A stretch of 64,000 nucleotides of DNA from Pseudoalteromonas galatheae (GTDB taxonomy: Bacteria; Pseudomonadota; Gammaproteobacteria; Enterobacterales; Alteromonadaceae): NCBI RefSeq assembly GCF_005886105.2, contig NZ_PNCO02000001.1, forward strand, positions 682,001-746,000. Reading direction: 5' to 3'. The position numbers and the translations under genes were made by a program. Numbering within the stretch: the first letter of the stretch is position 1; every line of letters begins with the position of its first letter. Positions 9,617 through 17,509 of the stretch are shown here, one piece after another. Below the pieces are notes generated by a model that was not told the DNA's origin, searched no databases, and worked only from the letters and a program-made list of their open reading frames with translations.

Positions 9617-10155
9617 TGGCACAAATACAGTTAATACTGGGCGGTGCTCGCTCAGGCAAGAGTCGCTTGGCAGAGCAGCGCGCTATTCTATTGTTAGAGC
9701 AAGGTGCGGTGAACGAACTTTACTATGTTGCAACTGCAAAAGCTCAAGATGAAGAAATGAAAAGCCGAGTGTTTGCTCACCAGATGCAGCGCGATAGCCG
9801 CTGGCATCTAGTAGAAGAGCCATGGCATATTGATAAGCTTATTGCTACTGCACGCGAAGATACGCTGTTACTTATCGATTGTTTGACCTTATGGCTGAGT
9901 TTTGGCTTATGCGAAATGGGCAAAGCCGCGACCATAGACAAAAAAGAGCATTTGCTGGCGGCACTAGAAAGCTGCGTTGCCACTGTTATTTTGGTGAGTA
10001 ATGAAGTGGGGCATGGGATAATCCCGCTTGGCGAGCTAAGCCGTGAGTTTGTTGATGAGTCTGGTTGGCTACATCAAGACATTGCTAAAGTGGCCGACAG
10101 AGTCGATTTTGTTATTGCAGGCTTGCCACAATGTTTAAAAGGTCAAGACGTATGA
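9616..10155 (+). CDS. cobU: Adenosylcobinamide kinase / adenosylcobinamide-phosphate guanylyltransferase
   Basis: Phosphorylates adenosylcobinamide and then adds GMP to give the activated corrinoid used by CobS. It is 179 residues long, with the P-loop [13 protein letters not shown] at the N-terminus, [12 protein letters not shown], the [11 protein letters not shown] segment, and [11 protein letters not shown]. The ATG shares a base with the cobS stop and the stop overlaps cobQ (ATGA), so it sits in the middle of a coupled gene string. Confidence 0.96.
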   Translation: MAQIQLILGGARSGKSRLAEQRAILLLEQGAVNELYYVATAKAQDEEMKSRVFAHQMQRDSRWHLVEEPWHIDKLIATAREDTLLLIDCLTLWLSFGLCEMGKAATIDKKEHLLAALESCVATVILVSNEVGHGIIPLGELSREFVDESGWLHQDIAKVADRVDFVIAGLPQCLKGQDV

Positions 10156-11624
10156 AAACCTTAATGGTACAGGGCACCACGTCTGATGCCGGTAAAAGTA
10201 CACTGGTTGCGGGACTTTGCCGGGTGCTGCAACGAAGAGGCTTATCGGTTGCACCTTTTAAGCCGCAAAATATGGCACTAAATAGTGCCGTCACACCTTG
10301 CGGCGGTGAAATTGGTCGAGCACAAGCACTCCAAGCCGAAGCCGCAAAAGTCCCGCTATCCACAGACTTTAATCCAATTTTACTTAAGCCAAATTCCGAC
10401 ACTGGCGCACAAGTGATCATTCACGGCAAAGCCATTAGCAATATGGAAGCAGCCGCTTATCATGATTACAAAAAGGTAGCGCTGGACGCCGTACTTTCCT
10501 CACATCAACACCTCAGCGAACAATTTGAGCTGTGCATAGTGGAAGGGGCGGGGAGCCCTGCTGAGATCAATCTGCGTGAAAATGACATAGCCAATATGGG
10601 GTTTGCCTGTGAAGTTGCATGCCCCGTGATCATTATCGCTGATATCGACAAAGGCGGGGTGTTCGCACACTTGGTTGGCACACTTGCACTATTAAGCGAC
10701 TATGAACAAAGCTTGGTGAAAGGGTTTGTGATCAATCGCTTCCGTGGTGATATTGCGTTATTGCAATCAGGACTTGACTGGCTCGAGCAAAAAACGGGTA
10801 AGCCTGTACTTGGGGTATTGCCCTATTTGCACGGCTTAGCGCTCGATGCAGAAGATGCGGTGACGGTGGACAATATCTGTGAACGGGGATCGTTAAGCGT
10901 TAGGGTTTTACTATTTCCTCATATTAGCAATCACACCGACTTTGACACCTTGCGCTTAAACCCTGAAGTGGATTTGCGTTATGTACGCTATCAAGAATCT
11001 ATCGGTCCTTGTGACCTAATCATATTGCCTGGCAGTAAAAATGTGTTGAGCGATTTAACCTTCTTAAGCAAACAGGGTTGGGCAGAAGAAATCAAACGGC
11101 ACCTGAGATATGGTGGTAAGGTACTAGGTGTGTGTGGCGGTTTGCAAATGTTAGGTAAGTTCATCAGAGATCCAAATGCGGTGGAATCAACACTCGGTGA
11201 AGTCGCTGGGCTTGGTCTGGCTGACTTTGAGACCACACTCTCAGAACAAAAAGTACTGACGCAAGTATCTGGCATTTGTCAATTGGATGAGCAAAGTGCT
11301 GAAATTTGTGGTTATGAGATCCATGCAGGGGTTTCTTCTGGAGCGGCACTAGAGGTGCCATTCTTGCGATTTAACACACATCCAAATAACAATGTGCAGG
11401 ACGGTTTTATCTCCCGAGATAATCAAATTGCAGCCACCTATTTACATGGTTTATTTGATACGGTCGCCGCCACACAGGCTATCTTGTCTTGGGCCGGTAG
11501 TAAGCAAGCGGGCACTGCCGCGATTGATTTAGCGAAGCACAGAGAGCAGCAAATTACGCGTCTTGCCGACAGCTGTGAAGCACATTTAGATTGGCAAAAA
11601 TTGATGAAAATAATTGAGGAATAA
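10152..11624 (+). CDS. cobQ: Cobyric acid synthase
   Basis: Glutamine-dependent amidase that amidates four side chains of adenosylcobyrinic acid a,c-diamide. It is 490 residues. The N-terminal dethiobiotin-synthetase-like ATP domain has [10 protein letters not shown]; the C-terminal glutamine amidotransferase domain has the nucleophile in [10 protein letters not shown] and a histidine in TYLHGLFD. The ATG at 10152 overlaps the cobU stop and gives the family N-terminus ([16 protein letters not shown]); an earlier in-frame start is unlikely. No cbiB (cobinamide-phosphate synthase) is present in this cluster. Confidence 0.95.
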   Translation: MKTLMVQGTTSDAGKSTLVAGLCRVLQRRGLSVAPFKPQNMALNSAVTPCGGEIGRAQALQAEAAKVPLSTDFNPILLKPNSDTGAQVIIHGKAISNMEAAAYHDYKKVALDAVLSSHQHLSEQFELCIVEGAGSPAEINLRENDIANMGFACEVACPVIIIADIDKGGVFAHLVGTLALLSDYEQSLVKGFVINRFRGDIALLQSGLDWLEQKTGKPVLGVLPYLHGLALDAEDAVTVDNICERGSLSVRVLLFPHISNHTDFDTLRLNPEVDLRYVRYQESIGPCDLIILPGSKNVLSDLTFLSKQGWAEEIKRHLRYGGKVLGVCGGLQMLGKFIRDPNAVESTLGEVAGLGLADFETTLSEQKVLTQVSGICQLDEQSAEICGYEIHAGVSSGAALEVPFLRFNTHPNNNVQDGFISRDNQIAATYLHGLFDTVAATQAILSWAGSKQAGTAAIDLAKHREQQITRLADSCEAHLDWQKLMKIIEE

Positions 11625-11625
11625 C

Positions 11626-12222
11626 ATGAGCGAACAACAAGATAAGCATCAGCAACGACAGCAAAAAGTAAAACAACAAGTCGATGAAAAAATTGCCGCA
11701 GCGCAGCAAGAGCAGGGCATTTTGCAAGTGATCACAGGTAACGGTAAAGGTAAGTCAACATCTGGTTTTGGCACCGTTGCGCGTTGTGTCGGTCATGGTA
11801 TGAACGCAGCAGTTGTGCAGTTTATTAAAGGAACCTGGGATTGTGGTGAACGCAATCTGCTCGAAAAAGTCGGCGTACCATTTGCGGTCATGAAAACGGG
11901 CTTTACATGGGAAACGCAAAACCGTGAAACCGATACTGCCGCTGCACAGGCGACATGGCAGCAAGCAAAAGTATGGCTACAAGACGAAAGCATCGACTTG
12001 GTATTGCTCGATGAAATTACCTATATGTTGAGCTATGACTATCTAGATTTGGACGAAGTCATAACGGCGCTAGAAAACCGTCCTAGCATGCAGTCAGTGA
12101 TTGTAACTGGACGCGGTGCACATCGACGCCTGACCGAGCTTGCAGATACCGTGAGTGAAGTGCGTAATGTGAAGCATGCGTTTGAGGCCGGCATTAAGGC
12201 GCAAAAAGGGTTTGACTACTGA
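11626..12222 (+). CDS. cobO: Cob(I)yrinic acid a,c-diamide adenosyltransferase
   Basis: Adds the 5'-deoxyadenosyl upper ligand to corrinoids; CobA/BtuR/CobO family, 198 residues. After a charged, glutamine-rich N-terminal tail comes the P-loop GNGKGKSTSGFGT, then VQFIKGTWDCGER, LVLLDEITYM and VIVTGRGAHRRL, all typical. The ATG at 11626 is preferred to an upstream TTG because TTGAGGA precedes it and it lies directly after the cobQ stop. The stop overlaps the btuF start. Confidence 0.95.
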   Translation: MSEQQDKHQQRQQKVKQQVDEKIAAAQQEQGILQVITGNGKGKSTSGFGTVARCVGHGMNAAVVQFIKGTWDCGERNLLEKVGVPFAVMKTGFTWETQNRETDTAAAQATWQQAKVWLQDESIDLVLLDEITYMLSYDYLDLDEVITALENRPSMQSVIVTGRGAHRRLTELADTVSEVRNVKHAFEAGIKAQKGFDY

Positions 12223-13073
12223 TGCTAAAATTCGCCTTATTTATTGTACTAGGCTTGGCCTTTAGCGTTAATGCTAAGCCCGCAGAGCGGATCATCGCGC
12301 TTGCGCCTCATATTGTCGAAAATTTGTATGTAATAGGAGCTGGGGAGCGGATTGTAGGCACGGTCGCCTATGCCGATTATCCAGAATCAGCCAAGCAACT
12401 GCCTCAAGTTGGCGACTATCAAGGCATTTCGGTTGAGAAAATTTTGGCACTTAAGCCTGATCTTATCATTGCGTGGAAAAATGCAAGTCACGTTCCTATG
12501 CTTGAAAAGCTCGAAAGCTTTGGTGTTGACGTGATTTATAGCGAAGCGAAATATCTAGATAAACTACCTGAGGAGTTGCTACGCCTAGGTAAAATTACTG
12601 GCCTTGGAGCTCAAGCACAGCAACAGGCTGATTTATTTACTAAACGTTTAAATGAACTAAAAGATCAGTATAAACAAAGCGCTAGCTTAGCTGTATTTTA
12701 TCAATTGTGGCCATCACCGCTGATGACCGTAGGAGGCGAAAGTTGGCTACAGCAAGTCTTTACTGTGTGTAATGTGAAAAATGTTTTTGCTGACGCCACC
12801 ACGGACTATCCACAAATTAGCATTGAAAATGTTCTGTTGAAAGCACCACAAGTGATAGTGATCCCTGAAGAAAAGACCAAAAAAGAGGTTAAATCAATAG
12901 CATGGCAGCAATGGCCTTCAATCCCAGCGGTAAAGCATCAACAAACCATTTCGGTAGATGCCGATCGGCTCCATCGTTATAGCTATCGTATGCTCGAGGG
13001 AATATCGGATTTATGTGGTAAACTCGACGTTTCTCGAAGCCATTATAATATGATGAAAAAAGGTGAAGCATGA
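12222..13073 (+). CDS. btuF: Cobalamin-binding periplasmic protein
   Basis: Periplasmic solute-binding protein, 283 residues, for the BtuCD importer. A signal peptide (about 1-18, ending SVNA) is followed by the type III binding fold: [43 protein letters not shown] and [25 protein letters not shown] segments. It overlaps cobO by one base and ung by four. The riboswitch upstream of the operon and the neighbouring cob genes make cobalamin the expected ligand rather than haem or a siderophore. Confidence 0.9.
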   Translation: MLKFALFIVLGLAFSVNAKPAERIIALAPHIVENLYVIGAGERIVGTVAYADYPESAKQLPQVGDYQGISVEKILALKPDLIIAWKNASHVPMLEKLESFGVDVIYSEAKYLDKLPEELLRLGKITGLGAQAQQQADLFTKRLNELKDQYKQSASLAVFYQLWPSPLMTVGGESWLQQVFTVCNVKNVFADATTDYPQISIENVLLKAPQVIVIPEEKTKKEVKSIAWQQWPSIPAVKHQQTISVDADRLHRYSYRMLEGISDLCGKLDVSRSHYNMMKKGEA

Positions 13074-13738
13074 CAACGTGGAGTGACGTGTTAGGTCAGG
13101 AAAAACAACAAGATTACTTTAAACAAACCATGGATTACGTGGCAGAGCGTCGCGCTCAAGGTATAAATGTGTTTCCGCCCCATGAACAGGTATTTGAAGC
13201 GTTCAAAGTCACGCCTTTCGACCAGGTGAAAGTGGTAATTTTAGGGCAAGATCCCTACCACGGCCCCAATCAAGCCCATGGTCTATGTTTCTCTGTGTTG
13301 CCGGGGATTAAGCCGCCGCCGTCGTTAAATAATATGTATAAAGAGTTGGTGCAGGATATTGACGGCTTTCGCATACCTAATCACGGCTACCTAATTGACT
13401 GGGCTAAACAGGGCGTGCTGTTGTTAAATACGGTGTTGACAGTAGAACAAGGCCAAGCCCATTCACATAAGCATTTGGGCTGGGAGCGCTTTACAGATGT
13501 AGTGATTGAAAAGCTGAATGCTCACAGCGAAGGTGTTATTTTCTTGCTTTGGGGATCACACGCCCAGAAAAAGGGTAAGAGTATAGACACAAATCGTCAC
13601 CATGTTTTACACGCACCACATCCTTCGCCGCTCTCCGCACATCGCGGTTTCTTTGGAAGTGGCCATTTCAGTAAAACCAATCAGTTGCTCACACAAATGG
13701 GTAAGCAGCCAATCGATTGGCGATTGGCCGAGCTATAG
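13070..13738 (+). CDS. ung: Uracil-DNA glycosylase
   Basis: Removes uracil from DNA as the first step of base excision repair; family 1, 222 residues. The catalytic motif GQDPYHG and the DNA-intercalation motif HPSPLS are both present, with [13 protein letters not shown] and [12 protein letters not shown] between them. The ATG overlaps the btuF stop (ATGA), so a housekeeping repair gene ends the riboswitch-led cobalamin operon. An internal promoter inside btuF is possible but I could not identify one. Confidence 0.97.
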   Translation: MTTWSDVLGQEKQQDYFKQTMDYVAERRAQGINVFPPHEQVFEAFKVTPFDQVKVVILGQDPYHGPNQAHGLCFSVLPGIKPPPSLNNMYKELVQDIDGFRIPNHGYLIDWAKQGVLLLNTVLTVEQGQAHSHKHLGWERFTDVVIEKLNAHSEGVIFLLWGSHAQKKGKSIDTNRHHVLHAPHPSPLSAHRGFFGSGHFSKTNQLLTQMGKQPIDWRLAEL

Positions 13739-13750
13739 CAGATAGAAACC

Positions 13751-13780
13751 AAAAAGAGCGCCGTGAAGGGCGCTCTTTTT
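13751..13780. terminator. Bidirectional terminator between ung and the DUF3545 gene
   Basis: GAGCGCC (13756-13762) pairs with GGCGCTC (13769-13775). An A run precedes the stem and a T run follows it, so it can end transcripts from both convergent genes. Confidence 0.88.
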
Positions 13781-13970
13781 AGCTTAAATCAAATTCGTCT
13801 AAATCAACATTGTCTGCGAAAATATCTAATTCCTGTAGTTCTTTGCGTAGCCGCTGTTTATCTTTTAGCGCTTCAATTTCACGCCATTTTCTCTTTTTGC
13901 CCTTAGATGAAGTTTTTTTCCTAGTATCCGGACTTTCTAATAATTCTAATAACTCGTCTAGGGTATCCAT
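13779..13970 (-). CDS. DUF3545 family small protein
   Basis: A 63-residue, highly charged soluble protein. The N-terminal MDTLDELLELLE and the central KWREIEALKDKQRLRKELQELD resemble the DUF3545 family of gammaproteobacteria, whose function is unknown. It is mostly predicted helix with an acidic C-terminus. The ATG has AGGAGA a few bases upstream. It is convergent with ung and shares its terminator. I recognise the family from memory only, and no function can be assigned. Confidence 0.75.
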   Translation of the reverse strand: MDTLDELLELLESPDTRKKTSSKGKKRKWREIEALKDKQRLRKELQELDIFADNVDLDEFDLS

Positions 13971-14334
13971 GAAAATCTCCTATTGATAAAAACAACCTAA
14001 AGTGACATTTGCTTTGGTTGTTGTTAGTACTACAACTGCAATGACACCGTTGATTTCTTCATACTATTTGGCAAACCTCTACATGAGGAACCGATAAAAG
14101 TCTGATAGCTAAAGTACGTTACAAACAACCCCATGTTGCTTGCTTTTTGTACCAAAACCAGAAGGTAGCGGTATCAATTTTCACTTCAAGTGATATTGAT
14201 ATACCACAGACGGGATAAAAATAAAACACAATTGTGTCTTTTGGGTTAAAAGCAAGTGACAGTTTGATGAAAGTCAAAGAAGGTGTGGAGGAGAGTCTTA
14301 ATGCAGAGTGTGGGGGAGGGTTTAAAGTTATAAG
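13971..14334. other. Intergenic region with no gene found
   Basis: About 360 bases between the start of the DUF3545 gene and the terminator of transaldolase. It must hold the promoter of the DUF3545 gene. The only structure seen is a 12-base palindrome ACACAATTGTGT near 14226-14237. A ten-codon ATG frame at about 14301-14333 with a purine-rich lead is too short to support. Confidence 0.5.
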
Positions 14335-14354
14335 AAACGCCGCATTATGCGGCG
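14335..14354 (-). terminator. Terminator of transaldolase
   Basis: CGCCGC pairs with GCGGCG around ATTAT. Read on the minus strand it follows the tal stop by about 25 bases and is followed by TTTCTT. Confidence 0.8.
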
Positions 14355-14379
14355 CTTTGAATTCGAATGTTTAAGGCTC

Positions 14380-15330
14380 TTATAATGCTTTAAAGCGTGC
14401 AACTAGTGTTTCTTGCGCATCGGCAAATGAGCGGATACCCTCAGCTAGCTTTTCAGTGGCCATTGCATCTTGGTTATGTAACCAGCGGAACTCACTTTCG
14501 CTAAGCGCTGCAGGTTTTGCTTTAGGCTCAAAGTCAGCTTCAAGTAAGTAATCTTCGTTTGCAGGCATTGCAGCAAGCTCTTCTAATAAAGAAGGGCTAA
14601 TCGTGAGCTTATCACAACCCGTTAGGGCTAGGATTTCACCTGTGTTTCTGAAGCTGGCGCCCATTACAACGGTTTTATAACCGTGCTGCTTATAGAATTC
14701 AAAAATACTACGAACAGATTGCACACCCGGGTCTTGTAGTGGGTCAGTTGGTTTTTCTAAGCCATTGGCAACGTGCCAATCTAGAATTCGACCAACAAAT
14801 GGCGAAATTAAAAATACGTTTGCATCGGCACATGCACGCGCTTGCGCTTCGCTAAATAGTAGCGTTAGGTTACACTTAACACCTTCTCTTTCCAGTGTTT
14901 CAGCAGCTTTAATACCTTCCCAAGTCGATGCAATCTTAATCAAGATTTTGTCTTTGCTAACGCCTTGCGCTTCATATAAATTTAATAGCGTTTTTGCTTT
15001 TGCGATAGTCGCTTCGGTATCAAAAGATAGACGTGCGTCTACTTCGGTTGAGATATATCCCGGCACAGAGTTCGCGATTTCTTTACCAATCACAACGGCA
15101 AAATAGTCACAAGCAAGCGCTAATTGCTTGTCAGCGTCACTTTCATTGGCTTTGGCATAATCCCAAGCTTCTGTTAGATAAGGCTGATAAGCAGGCGTCT
15201 CTGCTGCTTTAAGTAAAAGAGAAGGGTTGGTCGTTGCATCCTCTGGCTGTAGCTTACGGATGGCTTCAATGTCACCGGTGTCAGCGACGATTGATGAATG
15301 TTGTTTTAGCCTATCTAATGCTGAAGTCAT
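14380..15330 (-). CDS. tal: Transaldolase
   Basis: Pentose phosphate enzyme that moves a dihydroxyacetone unit between sugar phosphates. It is 316 residues, of TalB length. The Schiff-base lysine is Lys132 in [28 protein letters not shown] near the N-terminus and [18 protein letters not shown] are also family marks. It is a single gene, with its own terminator downstream and 273 bases of non-coding DNA upstream facing yaaA. Confidence 0.97.
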   Translation of the reverse strand: MTSALDRLKQHSSIVADTGDIEAIRKLQPEDATTNPSLLLKAAETPAYQPYLTEAWDYAKANESDADKQLALACDYFAVVIGKEIANSVPGYISTEVDARLSFDTEATIAKAKTLLNLYEAQGVSKDKILIKIASTWEGIKAAETLEREGVKCNLTLLFSEAQARACADANVFLISPFVGRILDWHVANGLEKPTDPLQDPGVQSVRSIFEFYKQHGYKTVVMGASFRNTGEILALTGCDKLTISPSLLEELAAMPANEDYLLEADFEPKAKPAALSESEFRWLHNQDAMATEKLAEGIRSFADAQETLVARFKAL

Positions 15331-15412
15331 GTGTTCCTCATTCCAATATTGATAACAGCGAAGTGATATTAGACGCCTTATGTTGCAACACCATTAAATG
15401 GCTGAATAGGTC

Positions 15413-15436
15413 ATATGTCCGTATCGGGCGACATAT
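15413..15436. repeat. Short inverted repeat between tal and yaaA
   Basis: ATATGTC (15413-15419) and GACATAT (15430-15436) flank a 10-base spacer in the divergent intergenic region. It could be an operator for tal or yaaA, or chance; nothing in the sequence decides this. Confidence 0.35.
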
Positions 15437-15603
15437 CACACTCGCTATTTAAGGTTATTGTTATATAAGGTCGAGTTGTAAAGCGAAGCTGTACTTTCTA
15501 CAGCGAATTACTTAAACCCAAGTGAAAGCGGACAAACACTTGAAGTTACTTGGGGATAGTGTTGAAATTGACATTAATTACTAGCTAAGTCAATAGGCAA
15601 ACC

Positions 15604-16380
15604 ATGATCACAGTTATCTCTCCTGCGAAAAACCTAGACTATGAAACACCCGCACCAATCAAGACGCATACTCAGCCAGAGTTGCTGGAGCATAGCGAGT
15701 CACTTATTCAAGTTTGTCGTGAGTTATCTCCACAACAGATCGGCAGCTTAATGAAGATAAGCGACAAGCTCGCAGGCTTAAATGCGGCAAGGTTTGCCGA
15801 GTGGTCAAAGCCCTTTACACAAGACAATGCTAAACAAGCTATTTTTGCTTTTAATGGCGATGTATATGTCGGTTTAGAAGCGCAAAGCCTAACTGAGGCT
15901 GATTTAAATTATGCGCAAAATCATTTACGTATCTTATCTGGGCTGTATGGCATTCTAAAACCACTTGACTTAATGCAGGCCTATCGTTTAGAAATGGGTA
16001 CAAAGTTAAGTAACCCGCGTGGCAAAAACCTATACGAGTTTTGGGGCACGATTATCGCCGAAAAACTGAATAAGGTCATGGAAGGGGCACAAACACAATA
16101 CTTGGTGAACTTAGCTTCAAACGAGTACTTTAAAGCGGTAGATAAGAAAGCGTTAAAAGGCGAGATTATCACACCTATCTTTAAAGATTGTAAAAATGGT
16201 CAATACAAAGTCATCAGTTTTTACGCGAAAAAAGCGCGCGGTATGATGGCAAGGTATATCATTGAGAACCAAGTATCGGATTTGGAAAGCTTGAAAGCGT
16301 TTGATATTGCAGGATACCGCTTTAGCGAAGAAGCGACGCAAAAGGCCCAAGAACCGGTGTTTTTGAGAGACGAACAATGA
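15604..16380 (+). CDS. yaaA: Peroxide stress protein YaaA
   Basis: DUF328/YaaA family, 258 residues. In E. coli the protein lowers free iron under hydrogen peroxide stress. Recognised from [16 protein letters not shown] at the N-terminus, the middle stretch [28 protein letters not shown] (shown here as landmarks across residues 110-137) and [11 protein letters not shown] near the end. It overlaps the next small lipoprotein gene by four bases, suggesting co-expression. Confidence 0.94.
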   Translation: MITVISPAKNLDYETPAPIKTHTQPELLEHSESLIQVCRELSPQQIGSLMKISDKLAGLNAARFAEWSKPFTQDNAKQAIFAFNGDVYVGLEAQSLTEADLNYAQNHLRILSGLYGILKPLDLMQAYRLEMGTKLSNPRGKNLYEFWGTIIAEKLNKVMEGAQTQYLVNLASNEYFKAVDKKALKGEIITPIFKDCKNGQYKVISFYAKKARGMMARYIIENQVSDLESLKAFDIAGYRFSEEATQKAQEPVFLRDEQ

Positions 16381-16655
16381 CAACAAAATTATGGGTAGCA
16401 ACCGTGTTCGCCGCTGTGTTTGTTAGCGGCTGTAGTGGACATTTTACAACTAGAGTTAGTAATGTGCCGGTCGATTGCGAAGGCGATTCACGTTCGTGCT
16501 CGCATAGTTGCCGCAAAGATTACTCTGATCCGATGCAAGTGCAAAACTGTGAGGACCGCTGCTTCCAACAGCAAAATCAATGTCGAGTAGATAGACCGAC
16601 AGAAGATAAATGGGAAATTACTGACGAAAAACCGACTTATCCCATTACCTTCTAA
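16377..16655 (+). CDS. Small cysteine-rich lipoprotein
   Basis: A 92-residue protein with a signal peptide ending in the lipobox VSGC (Cys19), so probably an outer membrane or periplasmic lipoprotein. Six further cysteines (34, 41, 45, 58, 62, 69) include a twin CX3C pattern, CSHSC then 12 residues then CEDRC, which suggests a helical hairpin held by disulfides. The start overlaps the yaaA stop (ATGA). I do not recognise the family. The link to a peroxide-stress gene hints at, but does not show, a redox or metal role. Confidence 0.8.
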   Translation: MTTKLWVATVFAAVFVSGCSGHFTTRVSNVPVDCEGDSRSCSHSCRKDYSDPMQVQNCEDRCFQQQNQCRVDRPTEDKWEITDEKPTYPITF

Positions 16656-16664
16656 TTCACTATG

Positions 16665-17450
16665 CTACGCGCCTTTGGGCAAACTCATGTAGGCGCGTAC
16701 GACTCGATCTCTAAATGTTAAATCTTCTGCTTTTGCAGCCGTTCTGTATAGCTGGCAAAACCCTTCTGGCTTCCCTGTTTGTAATAAAATGTCATCTAAA
16801 GAATCGATGTCAGTTAGGGTCTGCCTCCAGCGTGATACTATGTTAGTGTCTGGCTCTGGTAGCTGGGAGAGGATTTGCTCAGATAGCTTAAATTCACTGT
16901 TGGTAGCGACTTTGATCATATCGTCATTAGCCGCGGCTAGCCAAGTAGCGCCTTTTGCGTTGACACAAATTAACGGTAAATAAGGTGCGATGGCTGGAAA
17001 GGCTGTGTTTTGAAACACATCCACTTGCCAATAAGATCGGGCAATCTTCACGAACTGCTCGAAACTGGTGATGGCTGAAAAGCCTGATTGTGCAATGGGC
17101 TTAATTTCAACTCTGGGCTTGTTTGCGTTCACGGTATCGTTTGCAGTATCTATATACCAATCTCCTACAAACATTGCATTTTGAAAGTATTCATCGCGCA
17201 GTGAACCCCATACCTTTGTGAGCTCGGCATTTTCTCTAAGCATGTAATTTCTGAGTACAGATAAACATTCTGAATTTTGTTTTAGTTCAGTTGTGACGAG
17301 TTTAAACATTTCATCGCGAATCTCTAAGCTGCGACCAAGCGGGTAGGGTTTATCTGAGAAATAGGGATACTTTGGCGCGAGTGTAAGATCGGCTTTGAGC
17401 CGAAGGTTTGCAAGTTCAAAAGCGAGTAAATCAATTTCCTGTTGTTTCAA
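16665..17450 (-). CDS. Hypothetical protein downstream of the QEGLA/ATP-grasp pair
   Basis: A 261-residue soluble protein without signal peptide or membrane segments; family not recognised. The frame opens at TTG (17448-17450) with no clear ribosome site; the next internal methionine is about 47 residues in and would cut away much of the frame. It has several tryptophan/tyrosine-rich stretches such as VGDWYIDTAND and IARSYWQVDVF. It lies 59 bases downstream of the QEGLA gene on the same strand, with a hairpin between them, so it may be partly co-transcribed. Convergent with the yaaA unit. Confidence 0.7.
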   Translation of the reverse strand: MKQQEIDLLAFELANLRLKADLTLAPKYPYFSDKPYPLGRSLEIRDEMFKLVTTELKQNSECLSVLRNYMLRENAELTKVWGSLRDEYFQNAMFVGDWYIDTANDTVNANKPRVEIKPIAQSGFSAITSFEQFVKIARSYWQVDVFQNTAFPAIAPYLPLICVNAKGATWLAAANDDMIKVATNSEFKLSEQILSQLPEPDTNIVSRWRQTLTDIDSLDDILLQTGKPEGFCQLYRTAAKAEDLTFRDRVVRAYMSLPKGA

Positions 17451-17500
17451 AACAAAGCCACTGTGTCGATACGAGGTAGTACTAGTATAACCACAGTGGC
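17447..17500 (-). terminator. Possible terminator after the QEGLA gene
   Basis: GCCACTGTG (17457-17465) and CACAGTGGC (17492-17500) can pair around a 26-base loop; on the minus strand the stem is followed by TTTGTTTTG. It would end or attenuate the ATP-grasp/QEGLA transcript before the hypothetical gene. The large loop makes this uncertain. Confidence 0.5.
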
Positions 17501-17509
17501 GAATTTGGC

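Noticed and set aside
14301..14333. Ten-codon ATG frame with a purine-rich lead upstream of the tal terminator
   Set aside because: Too short, adjacent to a terminator for the opposite strand, and no sign of coding bias.
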